Position numbers and translations under genes: made by a program. A DNA stretch of 64,000 nucleotides from Mucilaginibacter sp. (GTDB lineage Bacteria; Bacteroidota; Bacteroidia; Sphingobacteriales; Sphingobacteriaceae): contig NZ_JAQBOF010000019.1 in NCBI RefSeq assembly GCF_028288185.1, forward strand, positions 62,001-126,000. Reading direction: 5' to 3'. Numbering within the stretch: position 1 is the first letter of the stretch; every line of letters begins with the position of its first letter. Of this stretch, positions 55,165-63,938 are shown piece after piece. The notes beneath the pieces are model-generated. The model was not told where the DNA came from. It searched no databases and saw only the letters and a list, made by a program, of their open reading frames with translations.

Positions 55165-57963
55165 ATGGATAGCCTCAATTATATAAATAACAGCAACGCA
55201 GCTTTTATTGATTCTTTATACGAAGCCTATAAACAAGACCCTGAATCGGTTGAGTTTGGCTGGCAAAAATTTTTCGAAGGGTTTGATTTTGGGCGCGGAG
55301 CGCAGGCACCCATAGTTAGTGCCGAAACACCCGAACACTTTTTAAAAGAGATCAATGTACTAAACATGATCGACGGTTACCGGGGAAGGGGGCATTTATT
55401 TGCCCAAACTAACCCGGTGCGCGAGCGTCGTCACTATTTTCCCGGTAAAGAGCTGGAAACTTTTGGTTTAGCCAAATCTGATCTGGATACTGTATTTAAC
55501 GCGGGCGTTGAAGTAGGCATGGGCCCATCTAAGTTGCGCGATATTGTGCAAATGCTGGAAGAAACTTATTGCGGCACCATAGGTACAGAATATCATTACA
55601 TCCGTAACCCTATAAAGGTTAAATGGTTCCAGGACCGTATGGAGAGCCAGCGCAACAAGCCCAATTTTTCTGCAGATGAGAAAAAGCTGATGCTACGTAA
55701 AGTTAGTGAAGCTGTTATTTTCGAAAACTTCCTGGGCACTAAATTCCTGGGCCAAAAACGTTTTTCGTTAGAAGGCGCCGAGGCTTTGATACCTGCAATG
55801 GATTCTGTTATCCAAAAAGGGGCAGCCCTTGGTATTGAAGAGTTTACCATTGGTATGGCACATCGCGGACGTTTAAACGTGTTAGCCAACATCATGAAGA
55901 AAACCTATAAAGAGATCTTCTCTGAGTTTGAAGGTAAAAACTATGATGAGGACTCGACCGCGGGTGGCGATGTTAAATATCACTTAGGTTTCTCTACCGA
56001 TGTTGAAGCCGAAAATGGCAAGAAAGTACACTTAAGCCTTTGCCCTAATCCGTCGCATTTAGAGGCGGTTGATCCGGTTGTTGAAGGTTTGACCCGATCA
56101 AAAATTGATTTTAAATATAACGGCGATCATACTAAGATAGCCCCTATATTGATACATGGAGATGCTTCTGTAGCAGGCCAGGGTATTGTTTACGAAGTTT
56201 TACAAATGGAAAAACTGGATGGCTATCGCACTGGCGGCACCATACACCTGGTTATTAATAACCAGATAGGTTTTACCACCAACTTTGTTGATGCCCGTTC
56301 AAGTACCTATTGTACAGATGTGGCAAAAACAGTTTTATCGCCGGTTTTCCATGTTAATGGTGACGATGTTGAGGCGCTGGCCTATGTAATAAATTTGGCT
56401 ATGGAGTATCGCCAGGTTTTCCATGACGACATATTTATAGATATATTATGTTACCGCCGTTATGGCCATAACGAGGCTGATGAGCCTAAGTTTACCCAAC
56501 CGGTATTATACAAAGCTATAGATGCACATCCAAACCCGCGCGAGGTTTATTTAACTAAACTAATGGCCGAAGGTGTTATTGATGATGCCGAGGTTAAAAA
56601 GATGGAAAAAGATTTCCGTGCGTTATTGCAGCAAGATCTTGACGAATCAAAAGCCGAAGATAAATTTACCGAGTCTATCCCAATGTTTGCCGGTGCCTGG
56701 AACGGGTTGCATTTGGCAACCGAGCGGGATTTTAATGCCCCGGTAAATACCACAGTATCTAAAGAAGAATTATTGGTTATCGGTAAAAAATTAACCGATC
56801 TGCCTAAGGATAAAGCGTTCTTTAAAAAGATTGAGAAACTTTTTGAGGACCGCAGCAAAATGGTTAACAGCACCCATTCTTTTGATTGGGCCATGGGCGA
56901 GTTAATGGCTTATGGATCGTTATTAAAGGATGGGCACCCGGTACGTTTAAGTGGCGAGGATGTTAAACGCGGTACTTTCTCGCATCGCCACGCGGTATTA
57001 ACGCTGGCCGATTCTGAGGAAGAATATACACCCTTGGATACTATCGGCGGCGAAAAGTTTAGCATTTACAACTCTTTATTATCAGAGTACGGTGTTTTAG
57101 GTTTCGAGTATGGTTATGCTTTAGCAAACCCTAATGCGCTAACTATATGGGAAGCGCAGTTTGGCGATTTCTTTAACGGCGCGCAAACCATTGTTGACCA
57201 ATATATAGTAAGTGCCGAAACTAAATGGCAGCGTGGTAACGGTTTGGTAATGCTATTGCCACATGGTTATGAGGGGCAAGGACCTGAGCATTCATCAGCT
57301 CGTATTGAGCGTTTTATGGAGCTTTGTGCCGATAACAATATCCAGGTAGCAAATTGCACTACTCCGGCCAACTTCTTCCACGTGTTGCGCCGCCAGATGT
57401 ACCGCGATTTCCGCAAGCCACTGATCATATTTACACCGAAGAGTTTATTGCGTAACCCTAAATGTGTATCGCCTTTGGCTGATTTTACAGATGGTGTGTT
57501 TAAAGAAGTTATTGACGATACTTATGCTGATGCTAAAAAGGTTAAGCGCGTATTATTCTGTTCGGGCAAAATCTATTATGATCTGTTAGAGAAACAACAG
57601 GCTGATGAGCGTAAGGACGTAGCGATAGTTCGGTTAGAGCAATTATATCCAACCCCGGTGCAGCAGTTAGCAGCAATCAGGGCTAAATACAGCAAGGCTA
57701 CAGATTTTATATGGGTACAGGAAGAGCCTGAGAATATGGGCGCATGGCCGTATCTGTATCGTAAATCGCGTACCGAAGAAGCTTTGAAATTTGATATTAT
57801 ATCGCGTAACGAAAGCGCGAGTACGGCCACCGGTTTTGCTAAACAGCATGCCGCGCAACAATTGTACATCATATCAAAAGCATTCGAATCGCCGGCAGGC
57901 AAAAAAGTAAAAGAAACAGTTAAAGCAACAGCCGAAAAAATGGCAACTGCAGGCGCTGACTAA
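55165..57963 (+). CDS. sucA: 2-oxoglutarate dehydrogenase E1 component
   Basis: The 932-residue protein starts with the short E1 N-terminal segment (FIDSLYEAYKQDPESVEFGWQKFFEGF), then the E1 catalytic region with EEFTIGMAHRGRLNVLANIMKK, KYHLGFSTD and GDASVAGQGIVYE, and the transketolase-like C-half (GVLGFEYGYALANPNALTIWEAQFGDF, PHGYEGQGPEHSSARIERF). Length matches bacterial SucA. It decarboxylates 2-oxoglutarate with ThDP in the TCA cycle. An SGNH gene is inserted between it and sucB. Confidence 0.96.
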   Translation: MDSLNYINNSNAAFIDSLYEAYKQDPESVEFGWQKFFEGFDFGRGAQAPIVSAETPEHFLKEINVLNMIDGYRGRGHLFAQTNPVRERRHYFPGKELETFGLAKSDLDTVFNAGVEVGMGPSKLRDIVQMLEETYCGTIGTEYHYIRNPIKVKWFQDRMESQRNKPNFSADEKKLMLRKVSEAVIFENFLGTKFLGQKRFSLEGAEALIPAMDSVIQKGAALGIEEFTIGMAHRGRLNVLANIMKKTYKEIFSEFEGKNYDEDSTAGGDVKYHLGFSTDVEAENGKKVHLSLCPNPSHLEAVDPVVEGLTRSKIDFKYNGDHTKIAPILIHGDASVAGQGIVYEVLQMEKLDGYRTGGTIHLVINNQIGFTTNFVDARSSTYCTDVAKTVLSPVFHVNGDDVEALAYVINLAMEYRQVFHDDIFIDILCYRRYGHNEADEPKFTQPVLYKAIDAHPNPREVYLTKLMAEGVIDDAEVKKMEKDFRALLQQDLDESKAEDKFTESIPMFAGAWNGLHLATERDFNAPVNTTVSKEELLVIGKKLTDLPKDKAFFKKIEKLFEDRSKMVNSTHSFDWAMGELMAYGSLLKDGHPVRLSGEDVKRGTFSHRHAVLTLADSEEEYTPLDTIGGEKFSIYNSLLSEYGVLGFEYGYALANPNALTIWEAQFGDFFNGAQTIVDQYIVSAETKWQRGNGLVMLLPHGYEGQGPEHSSARIERFMELCADNNIQVANCTTPANFFHVLRRQMYRDFRKPLIIFTPKSLLRNPKCVSPLADFTDGVFKEVIDDTYADAKKVKRVLFCSGKIYYDLLEKQQADERKDVAIVRLEQLYPTPVQQLAAIRAKYSKATDFIWVQEEPENMGAWPYLYRKSRTEEALKFDIISRNESASTATGFAKQHAAQQLYIISKAFESPAGKKVKETVKATAEKMATAGAD

Positions 57964-57967
57964 TAAC

Positions 57968-58678
57968 ATGATGAAATGGCAATTACTTTGGGTAGTAGCT
58001 GTACTATTTATAATAGCTTGTAAAAAAGAAGCTGCAACCGTTAACAAATCGGTAAATGCAGCTAAAATTATTGATAGTACATTAGCATTTAATAATGTAG
58101 TAATATTAGGTAATAGCATTACTTATACAGCACAAAATCCTGCGATAGGATGGTATGGAGATTGGGGTATGGCGGCCACAAAACAAGATTCTGACTATGT
58201 ACATCTTTTAACAAAGCATTTCCAGGTGAAAAACCCGGATGTTAGGGTACAGATTAAAAATATTTTGCCGTTTGAGGTTGATGCCGAACATTATAACTTT
58301 GATGACGAGTTAAAAAGTTTAAGAGATTCAAAACCTGATCTTGTAATAATAAGAATAGGTGAAAACATACCGGTAAATGCTGATTTGAATATGTTTGATA
58401 AGCGGTATACCGCATTGATAAACTATTTCAAGACCGGTAACCCTAACGTTATCGTTTTAGGAGGCGGTTCTGTATGGGGCAGTGTAATTGATGATGTAAT
58501 GGTAAAATACCCGCCATTTATTTTGTTGAAATCTATAGTGAATGATGGGTCAAATTTTTCACACGGTTTATATGCTGATCCAGGGATCCAGGCCCACCCA
58601 AGTGACAAAGGAATGCGCAACATAGCTAATATGTTGTGGACAAGAATAAAGATGCTTAGATTGGCTGATAGCCATTAA
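57968..58678 (+). CDS. SGNH hydrolase-fold lipoprotein between sucA and sucB
   Basis: The 236-residue product starts MMKWQLLWVVAVLFIIACKK, a lipoprotein signal with Cys18 as the lipid site. The core has VVILGNSITY with Ser50 and DPGIQAHPSDKGMRNIANML near the end. The DxxH motif of classic SGNH enzymes reads IQAH here, so the catalytic Asp is absent or displaced; some SGNH subfamilies tolerate this. It begins four bases after the sucA stop and ends 25 bases before sucB, so it is almost surely co-transcribed with the TCA genes. Function and link to 2-oxoglutarate metabolism are unknown. Confidence 0.75.
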   Translation: MMKWQLLWVVAVLFIIACKKEAATVNKSVNAAKIIDSTLAFNNVVILGNSITYTAQNPAIGWYGDWGMAATKQDSDYVHLLTKHFQVKNPDVRVQIKNILPFEVDAEHYNFDDELKSLRDSKPDLVIIRIGENIPVNADLNMFDKRYTALINYFKTGNPNVIVLGGGSVWGSVIDDVMVKYPPFILLKSIVNDGSNFSHGLYADPGIQAHPSDKGMRNIANMLWTRIKMLRLADSH

Positions 58679-58703
58679 CTATAAATAACATACCGACAGA
58701 AAT

Positions 58704-59930
58704 ATGAGTTTAGAAATTAAAGTCCCGCCGGTAGGCGAATCAATTACAGAAGTAACGTTATCAAGTTGGTTAAAAAAAGACGGCGATACCGTAGCAATGG
58801 ATGAAGCTATTGCCGAACTGGAATCTGATAAAGCTACTTTTGAGCTTACAGCCGAAAAAGCGGGCGTATTAAAAACAATAGCTAAAGAGGGCGATGTGTT
58901 AGCCATTGGCGCTGTTGTTTGCAGCATTGAAGAGGGCGGGGCCGCCGCGCCTGCACCTAAAGCCGAAGCTGCACCAGCCGCGAAAGCAGAAGCCGCACCG
59001 GTTGCTCCCGCTGCCGAAAAAGGAGCTACTTATGCATCGGGTACACCATCGCCTGCTGCTGCTAAAATATTGGCTGAAAAAGGCGTTGAAGCTACTGCCG
59101 TAAGTGGCACGGGCGTTAACGGACGTATCACCAAAGAAGATGCTTTGTCAATTGATAAGGCATCAGAAAACCCGCAAACAAGGACTGCTGTTGCTGCTGC
59201 ACCGGCCCCGGCCCCGGTAAAAGCCGGCGAAAGAAGCGAGCGCCGCGAAAAGATGTCGCCGTTGCGTAAAACAGTTGCCAAACGTTTGGTTACCGTTAAA
59301 AACGAAACTGCCATGTTAACTACTTTTAACGAAGTAGACATGTCGCCTATAATGGAGATCCGCAGTAAATACAAATATAAATTTAAAGAGACACTCGGTG
59401 TTGGCTTAGGCTTTATGTCGTTTTTTACCAAAGCCGTTACCGAGGCGTTGAAAGATTGGCCTGCAGTTGGCGCACGTTTAGAAGGTGAAGAAATAATTTA
59501 CAGCAACTTTGCTGATATCTCTATCGCTGTATCTGCACCAAAAGGATTGGTAGTCCCCGTTATTCGCAACGCGGATACCATGAGCCTTGCCGAAATTGAA
59601 AAAGCGGTAGTAACGCTTGCAGGCAAAGCCCGTGATAACAAACTATCATTAGAAGAAATGACAGGCGGAACATTCACCATCACTAACGGTGGCGTATTTG
59701 GTTCAATGCTGTCAACACCTATAATTAACTCGCCGCAATCGGCAATATTAGGTATGCACAATATCATTGAACGTCCAGTAGCTGTAAATGGCCAGGTAGT
59801 TATCCGCCCAATGATGTACGTTGCCCTGTCATACGATCACCGTATTGTTGATGGCCGCGAATCGGTTAGCTTTTTAGTAAGGGTTAAACAGTTACTGGAA
59901 GATCCGGCAAGGTTGTTATTAGGCGTATAA
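58704..59930 (+). CDS. sucB: 2-oxoglutarate dehydrogenase E2 (succinyltransferase)
   Basis: The 408-residue protein has an N-terminal lipoyl domain ([12 protein letters not shown], Lys43 lipoylated), an Ala/Pro linker, a peripheral-subunit-binding domain ([34 protein letters not shown]) and a catalytic domain with SYDHRIVDG, active-site His379 and Asp383. The C-terminus [11 protein letters not shown] is typical of SucB. It transfers succinyl groups to CoA. Confidence 0.96.
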   Translation: MSLEIKVPPVGESITEVTLSSWLKKDGDTVAMDEAIAELESDKATFELTAEKAGVLKTIAKEGDVLAIGAVVCSIEEGGAAAPAPKAEAAPAAKAEAAPVAPAAEKGATYASGTPSPAAAKILAEKGVEATAVSGTGVNGRITKEDALSIDKASENPQTRTAVAAAPAPAPVKAGERSERREKMSPLRKTVAKRLVTVKNETAMLTTFNEVDMSPIMEIRSKYKYKFKETLGVGLGFMSFFTKAVTEALKDWPAVGARLEGEEIIYSNFADISIAVSAPKGLVVPVIRNADTMSLAEIEKAVVTLAGKARDNKLSLEEMTGGTFTITNGGVFGSMLSTPIINSPQSAILGMHNIIERPVAVNGQVVIRPMMYVALSYDHRIVDGRESVSFLVRVKQLLEDPARLLLGV

Positions 59931-59939
59931 AGCTCCCTC

Positions 59940-59964
59940 TAAATCTCCCCCGGTAGGGGAGACT
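59940..59964. repeat. Short dispersed-type hairpin after sucB
   Basis: TCTCCCC (59944-59950) pairs with GGGGAGA (59957-59963) in a sequence of the form CCCTCTAAATCTCCCCC...GGGGAGACTTT, a kind of intergenic repeat I recall from Sphingobacteriaceae. Not verified by comparison. Confidence 0.4.
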
Positions 59965-59974
59965 TTAAAATATT

Positions 59975-60009
59975 GCAAAGGTCCGATTTATCGGGCCTTT
60001 GCTTATTTT
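59975..60009 (+). terminator. Terminator of the suc operon
   Basis: GCAAAGG...CCGA (59975-59986) pairs with TCGG...CCTTTGC (59991-60002), with TTATTTT following. It lies 45 bases after the sucB stop. Confidence 0.7.
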
Positions 60010-60031
60010 ACTACTCTGGTGCGGTTTCTTC

Positions 60032-61045
60032 CTACAAAAAGTCAATCACCACATCATCACTAACCGCATGCCCGGTACAGGTAAGTATCAATCCATGTGT
60101 CAGGTCCAGATCGGTCAGTACATCATTAACATCCATATCAATCTTACCGCTAACACACTTAGCCGTACAAGCCGAACAAATACCGGCGCGGCAACTATAT
60201 GGCAATGCGATATTGTTTTGCAGGGCGGCTTGCAGAATAGTTTGGTTCTCGCCAACTACCAAATCATGCCACTCATTATTAAAGCGAATGCGTATTTTTT
60301 GCGGCGGATAATTAACATAACCTGCTGTTACGGGTACGGTTTCCAATACAAAGTTCTCTTTGCGTATCTGGCTGTTATCTAACTCCATATATAAAAGTGT
60401 TAACCGCACCATGCGCATATAAACAAATGGGCCACATAGATAAAAACCCGCTTTATCTAAACTGTAGTGGATGTTTTGCTTTACTAGTTTTTCAACACTG
60501 ATGTTATTAAGACGATTACCTTCGCTGCTTAATAAATAGAGGATCTTTAACCTGTCGGGATGTTTGGCTTGTAAGGCATCCAACTCATCTGCGAACAAAA
60601 CTGAAGCCTGATCCTGGTTGCTATAAATTAGGGTGATATAACTCTCGCCTTCGCGGGCAAGTATATACTTTAACTGAGAAAATACAGGTGTTATCCCACT
60701 ACCGGCGGCAAAAAGCACGATGTCTTTTTTCGCTTTAAAATCAGTAATAGTAAACCGTCCTGCGGGTTCAACGGCATTGATAATATCGCCGGGTTTTACT
60801 TTGGTTAGCATAAAACGCGAGATCTCGCCGTTAGTGATACGCTTAACGGTTATGGCTAACAATTCCTCATCAGGCGATGAACTAAGGGAGTACGACCTGC
60901 GGATCTCTTCGTCATGGTGCGTAAATACCAGCGTGATAAATTGCCCGGCTGTATAATTAATTTCCTTGCCTGATATTTCAGCTAAATAAAAAGTAGCTGT
61001 ATCGACAGTATCCCATTTTATAGCCTCAACCTTTAACTGAAGCAT
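60032..61045 (-). CDS. Ferredoxin-NADP reductase-like protein with C-terminal 2Fe-2S domain (PaaE-like)
   Basis: The 337-residue protein has an FAD site RRSYSLSS (residues 49-56), an NAD(P) domain (DIVLFAAGSGITPVFSQLKYIL), and a plant-type 2Fe-2S domain with Cys285, Cys290, Cys293 and Cys323 (SCRAGICSACTAKC, LTCTGHA). This order is that of PaaE/HCR-like reductases that feed electrons to oxygenases or desaturases. No oxygenase is adjacent. It follows the MDR dehydrogenase gene by five bases, so they are probably co-transcribed. Confidence 0.9.
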   Translation of the reverse strand: MLQLKVEAIKWDTVDTATFYLAEISGKEINYTAGQFITLVFTHHDEEIRRSYSLSSSPDEELLAITVKRITNGEISRFMLTKVKPGDIINAVEPAGRFTITDFKAKKDIVLFAAGSGITPVFSQLKYILAREGESYITLIYSNQDQASVLFADELDALQAKHPDRLKILYLLSSEGNRLNNISVEKLVKQNIHYSLDKAGFYLCGPFVYMRMVRLTLLYMELDNSQIRKENFVLETVPVTAGYVNYPPQKIRIRFNNEWHDLVVGENQTILQAALQNNIALPYSCRAGICSACTAKCVSGKIDMDVNDVLTDLDLTHGLILTCTGHAVSDDVVIDFL

Positions 61046-61050
61046 TTTGT

Positions 61051-62046
61051 CTAGGCTTTAAGTACAATATTTCCAAAATGCGATGATGTACCCATCTTCT
61101 CAATTGCCTTACCGGCTTCTGCTAGAAGGTAAACCTCATCAATAATAGGTACAATTTGATGCTCGGTCATAAACTTGAGCATCGCTTTAAAATCTTGGGT
61201 AGTACCCATGGTGGTACCTAATATTTGCAGCTGTTTCCAGAATATCTTGCGTCCGTTAATAGCAGGCATATCACCGGCCGTACCGCCAAAAAACACAATG
61301 CGTGCACCGGGGTTACAAATGTCCGGAAATTTGGCAAAACCTGCGCCCAGTGCGCTGTCAATAATTACATCAAAACCGCCTGCCAGGTGGTGCAGCTCTT
61401 CGGCCCAATCCTGCGCTTTATAGTTTACACCGGCCAAGGCACCGTGTTGTCTTGCCTGTTCTATTTTCTCGCCACTGCCTGATGTTACAAACACCCGGCA
61501 TCCGGCAGCAACTGCCCATTGTAAAGCAAACGCGCCGGTGCCGCCGCCAACACCTGATATTAATACGGTATCGCCTTTTTTGGCCTTGCCTTTTGTAAAT
61601 AACGCTCTGTAAGCCGTTAACCCAGCCAACGGAAACGCCGCCGTCTGCTCCCACGTAAGATAAACCGGTTTATCGTATAAATATTCAACACGGGTTTTAA
61701 CATATTCCGCAAAAGTGCCGTCATCAGGCAGACCTAAGATTTTAAAATCTTTGCCCTGGAAGTTGTCATTATCACCCCAATTATTACCGGGATTTATAAC
61801 TACTTCCTTATCTAGCCACTTGGCATCAACCCCCTCACCTATTTCCGCTACTATGCCTGCGCCGTCTGACCCTAATATGATTGGATATTTCAAACCGGCG
61901 TATTTGCCAATACTTATCCAGTAGTCGCGGCGGTTTAGCCCGGCTGCTTTAATTTTTATTAAAACTTCGCCCGCCGCAAGGGGTGGGGTTTCAACTTCTT
62001 TCCAAACTATTGGTTTGTCGGGTGCTTCGAGTACGTTGGCTTTCAT
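61051..62046 (-). CDS. Zinc-type MDR alcohol dehydrogenase/quinone reductase
   Basis: From ATG 62046 the 331-residue protein has a GroES-like N-domain (MKANVLEAPDKPIVWKEVETPPLAAGEVLIKIKAAGLNRRDYW) and a Rossmann domain with VLISGVGGGTGAFALQWAVAAGCRVFVTS. It lacks the cysteines of the structural zinc site seen in classical ADHs, so it is better read as the quinone-reductase/enoyl-reductase branch of MDR. The longer start at 62157 runs through a palindromic repeat and is rejected. Confidence 0.87.
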   Translation of the reverse strand: MKANVLEAPDKPIVWKEVETPPLAAGEVLIKIKAAGLNRRDYWISIGKYAGLKYPIILGSDGAGIVAEIGEGVDAKWLDKEVVINPGNNWGDNDNFQGKDFKILGLPDDGTFAEYVKTRVEYLYDKPVYLTWEQTAAFPLAGLTAYRALFTKGKAKKGDTVLISGVGGGTGAFALQWAVAAGCRVFVTSGSGEKIEQARQHGALAGVNYKAQDWAEELHHLAGGFDVIIDSALGAGFAKFPDICNPGARIVFFGGTAGDMPAINGRKIFWKQLQILGTTMGTTQDFKAMLKFMTEHQIVPIIDEVYLLAEAGKAIEKMGTSSHFGNIVLKA

Positions 62047-62064
62047 AAAATATCTTATTAAAGC

Positions 62065-62162
62065 CGTCATTGCGAGCGATAGCGTGGCAATCTCTACCCG
62101 AAAGGTATACGAATTACCTATCGTGTAGAGATTGCCACACTCGTACCTCGTTCGCAATGACG
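62065..62162. repeat. 98-bp palindromic repeat (CGTCATTGCGAG family)
   Basis: CGTCATTGCGAG at the left end (62065-) is inverted at 62152-62162, and GTGGCAATCTCTAC (62084-62097) is inverted at 62125-62138 as GTAGAGATTGCCAC. The two arms pair with a few unpaired bases and would fold into one long hairpin. I recognise CGTCATTGCGAG...GCAATGACG as a widespread bacterial intergenic palindrome. It sits directly upstream of the MDR gene. Confidence 0.8.
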
Positions 62163-62183
62163 CGCGGGTGTGTGGTTTTAAAC

Positions 62184-62214
62184 AAAAAAGGCAGCATATG
62201 ATTGCTGCCTTTTA
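62184..62214. terminator. Terminator of the superoxide dismutase gene
   Basis: AAAAGGCAGCA (62186-62196) pairs with TGCTGCCTTTT (62203-62213). It lies 18 bases past the dismutase stop on the minus strand, with A/T runs on both sides. Confidence 0.8.
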
Positions 62215-62230
62215 AAATTAGTCTGTTGCT

Positions 62231-62842
62231 TTATGCTATCGCTTTAGCATATAATTCAGAAACATGAGCCCAATTGATCACGTTCCAGATAGCCGCCAAA
62301 TAATCAGGGCGACGGTTTTGATATTTTAAGTAGTAAGCGTGCTCCCAAACATCGATGCCTAAAATTGGCGTGCCTTTTACTTCGGCAATATCCATTAAAG
62401 GATTGTCTTGATTTGGAGTTGAAGTTACCGCCAGTTTTTTATCAGCAGTAACAATTAGCCATGCCCAGCCAGATCCAAAACGGGTAGCACCCGCGTCTGA
62501 TACTTTTGTTTTAAACTCGGCGAATGAACCAAAGGTGCTTTTTATAGCATCGGCCAAAGTGCCAGTTGGCTCGCCGCCGCCACTTGGCGAAAGCAATGTC
62601 CAAAACATGGTGTGGTTATAATGACCACCGCCGTTGTTACGCACCGCGGGCGGAAATTTTGAAATGTTTTTAATGATATCGTCAATGCTATGGTCAGCTT
62701 CTGGCTTGCCTTCTAACGCTTTGTTAAGGTTAGTAACATAAGCATTGTGGTGTTTGCCATGATGAATTTCCATGGTAAGTTTATCAATGTGCGGTTCTAA
62801 TGCATCCGTAGCATAAGATAACGCCGGTAGTGTAAATGCCAT
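62231..62842 (-). CDS. sodA: Fe/Mn superoxide dismutase
   Basis: The 203-residue protein has the ligand His27 in [13 protein letters not shown], His in [11 protein letters not shown], and Asp/His in [19 protein letters not shown]. The [11 protein letters not shown] and GSGWAWL stretches lean toward Mn or cambialistic types rather than strict Fe. There is no signal peptide, so it acts in the cytoplasm. A bidirectional terminator follows. Confidence 0.94.
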   Translation of the reverse strand: MAFTLPALSYATDALEPHIDKLTMEIHHGKHHNAYVTNLNKALEGKPEADHSIDDIIKNISKFPPAVRNNGGGHYNHTMFWTLLSPSGGGEPTGTLADAIKSTFGSFAEFKTKVSDAGATRFGSGWAWLIVTADKKLAVTSTPNQDNPLMDIAEVKGTPILGIDVWEHAYYLKYQNRRPDYLAAIWNVINWAHVSELYAKAIA

Positions 62843-62939
62843 ATTTTTTTTATTTAAAGTTTAAAGATTGTGTAGCAAATATAAGGTGTGAAGATGGTTT
62901 TTGTTCTAAATTAATGTCACAAAATTCATTCTTTACAAA

Positions 62940-63081
62940 CCCTCTTTCCGCCAAAGGCGAAGAGAGGGTCGACAAGCAAAGTGATGTCGGGATGAGTAAC
63001 CGCCGCCAAGCCGAACGCGTGCCATTGACTCACCCGGTCTACGCTGCGCTGGCCCCCCTCTTTTACAAGCGAGAAAGAGGG
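62940..63081. repeat. 142-bp palindromic element, long copy of a dispersed family
   Basis: The left half (CCCTCTTT, GAGAGGGTCGACAAG, GATGTCGGGATGAGT) is an imperfect inverted copy of the right half (GACTCACCCGGTCTACGC, CCCCTCTT, GAAAGAGGG). Partial copies occur at 23302-23319, 39079-39093, 39535-39594 and perhaps 54820-54835. It lies between the dismutase gene and the deaminase stop at 63100, with no open coding frame of quality. Confidence 0.75.
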
Positions 63082-63099
63082 TTATTTATCTGTAATTGT

Positions 63100-63567
63100 C
63101 TACCTTTTACTCTTAAAAAAATCCCTCACCAGCTCCGCGCACTCATTCTCTCTTATCCCACCCGTTATAATAGTTTTTGGATGCGTTATTTTTTGATTTA
63201 ATCGCCCAAAACCCAACCGGGTATCATAAGCGCCGAAAACAATTTTGCCTATCTGGAACCAATAGGATGCACCGGCGCACATTACGCAGGGTTCCAGCGT
63301 TACATAAAGTGTACAGTCCTTTAAATATTTCCCACCCATAAAGTTGGCAGCCGCGGTTAGCGCCTGCATTTCTGCATGAGCAGATACGTCAACTAGCCGC
63401 TCGGTCAGGTTATGGCCCCGGCCTATGATCTTGCCCTGGCAGGTAACTATGGCGCCAATGGGTATCTCGTCTTCGGCTAAAGCCAATTTGGCTTCTTTAA
63501 GTGCCTCGTTCATAAAAAAATCATCCGGCGACAACGCGGGCTCATCCTCGAAACTAACGTACCTCAT
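63100..63567 (-). CDS. tadA: Nucleoside deaminase, TadA-like
   Basis: The 155-residue protein has the deaminase zinc site HAEMQ with His64 and Glu66, and PCVMC with Cys94 and Cys97, plus the TadA-like PIGAIVTCQGKIIGRGHN. It probably converts wobble adenosine 34 of tRNA-Arg to inosine. A guanine-deaminase-like role cannot be excluded from sequence alone. Its start overlaps the end of the SdpI-like gene by 14 bases. Confidence 0.83.
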   Translation of the reverse strand: MRYVSFEDEPALSPDDFFMNEALKEAKLALAEDEIPIGAIVTCQGKIIGRGHNLTERLVDVSAHAEMQALTAAANFMGGKYLKDCTLYVTLEPCVMCAGASYWFQIGKIVFGAYDTRLGFGRLNQKITHPKTIITGGIRENECAELVRDFFKSKR

Positions 63568-63937
63568 CCTCGTTATTAAAAGTTTTCTTTAAATGTTTTT
63601 CTGTTATCACCAACACCAATATTGCCGGTATTATGGCCGAAAGCAAAAGTGATACCGCTAAAATTTGACTTCGTGTTCTGGCAGGTGGTATGTAGATATA
63701 TACCACCATCGTTAATACTATCCCAAAAATAAAAACCAATATACCACAGCCCGCCATCCATCGCGCCGAGAAACGGTTGGCCTCATCCCATGTTTGCTGG
63801 TTTTTCATGGACGATATTGTTCTGTAACCATACAAGCTGTTGATCTGTTTTGGCGGAAAGCGCTGCATAATAACACCGGCCATATAAAATATGATGCCTA
63901 TTAATTGTGGACCTATTATATAGTTTATAAAATTCAT
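63554..63937 (-). CDS. SdpI-like membrane protein
   Basis: From ATG 63937 the protein has 127 residues with three hydrophobic segments and the motif NSLYGYRTISSMKNQQTWDEANRFS, the signature region of SdpI/YhfL proteins. In Bacillus, SdpI gives immunity to a cannibalism toxin; most homologues lack that context and their role is unknown. It begins one base after the stop of the upstream truncated gene. Confidence 0.75.
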   Translation of the reverse strand: MNFINYIIGPQLIGIIFYMAGVIMQRFPPKQINSLYGYRTISSMKNQQTWDEANRFSARWMAGCGILVFIFGIVLTMVVYIYIPPARTRSQILAVSLLLSAIIPAILVLVITEKHLKKTFNNEDEVR

Positions 63938-63938
63938 A

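Noticed and set aside
58906..59103. ORF in another frame of the sucB linker
   Set aside because: The Ala/Pro-rich linker makes long alternative frames by base composition; sucB itself is unambiguous.
62836..63201. Plus-strand 121-codon ORF across the palindromic element
   Set aside because: It overlaps the repeat and the tadA-like gene antisense and lacks any conserved motif.
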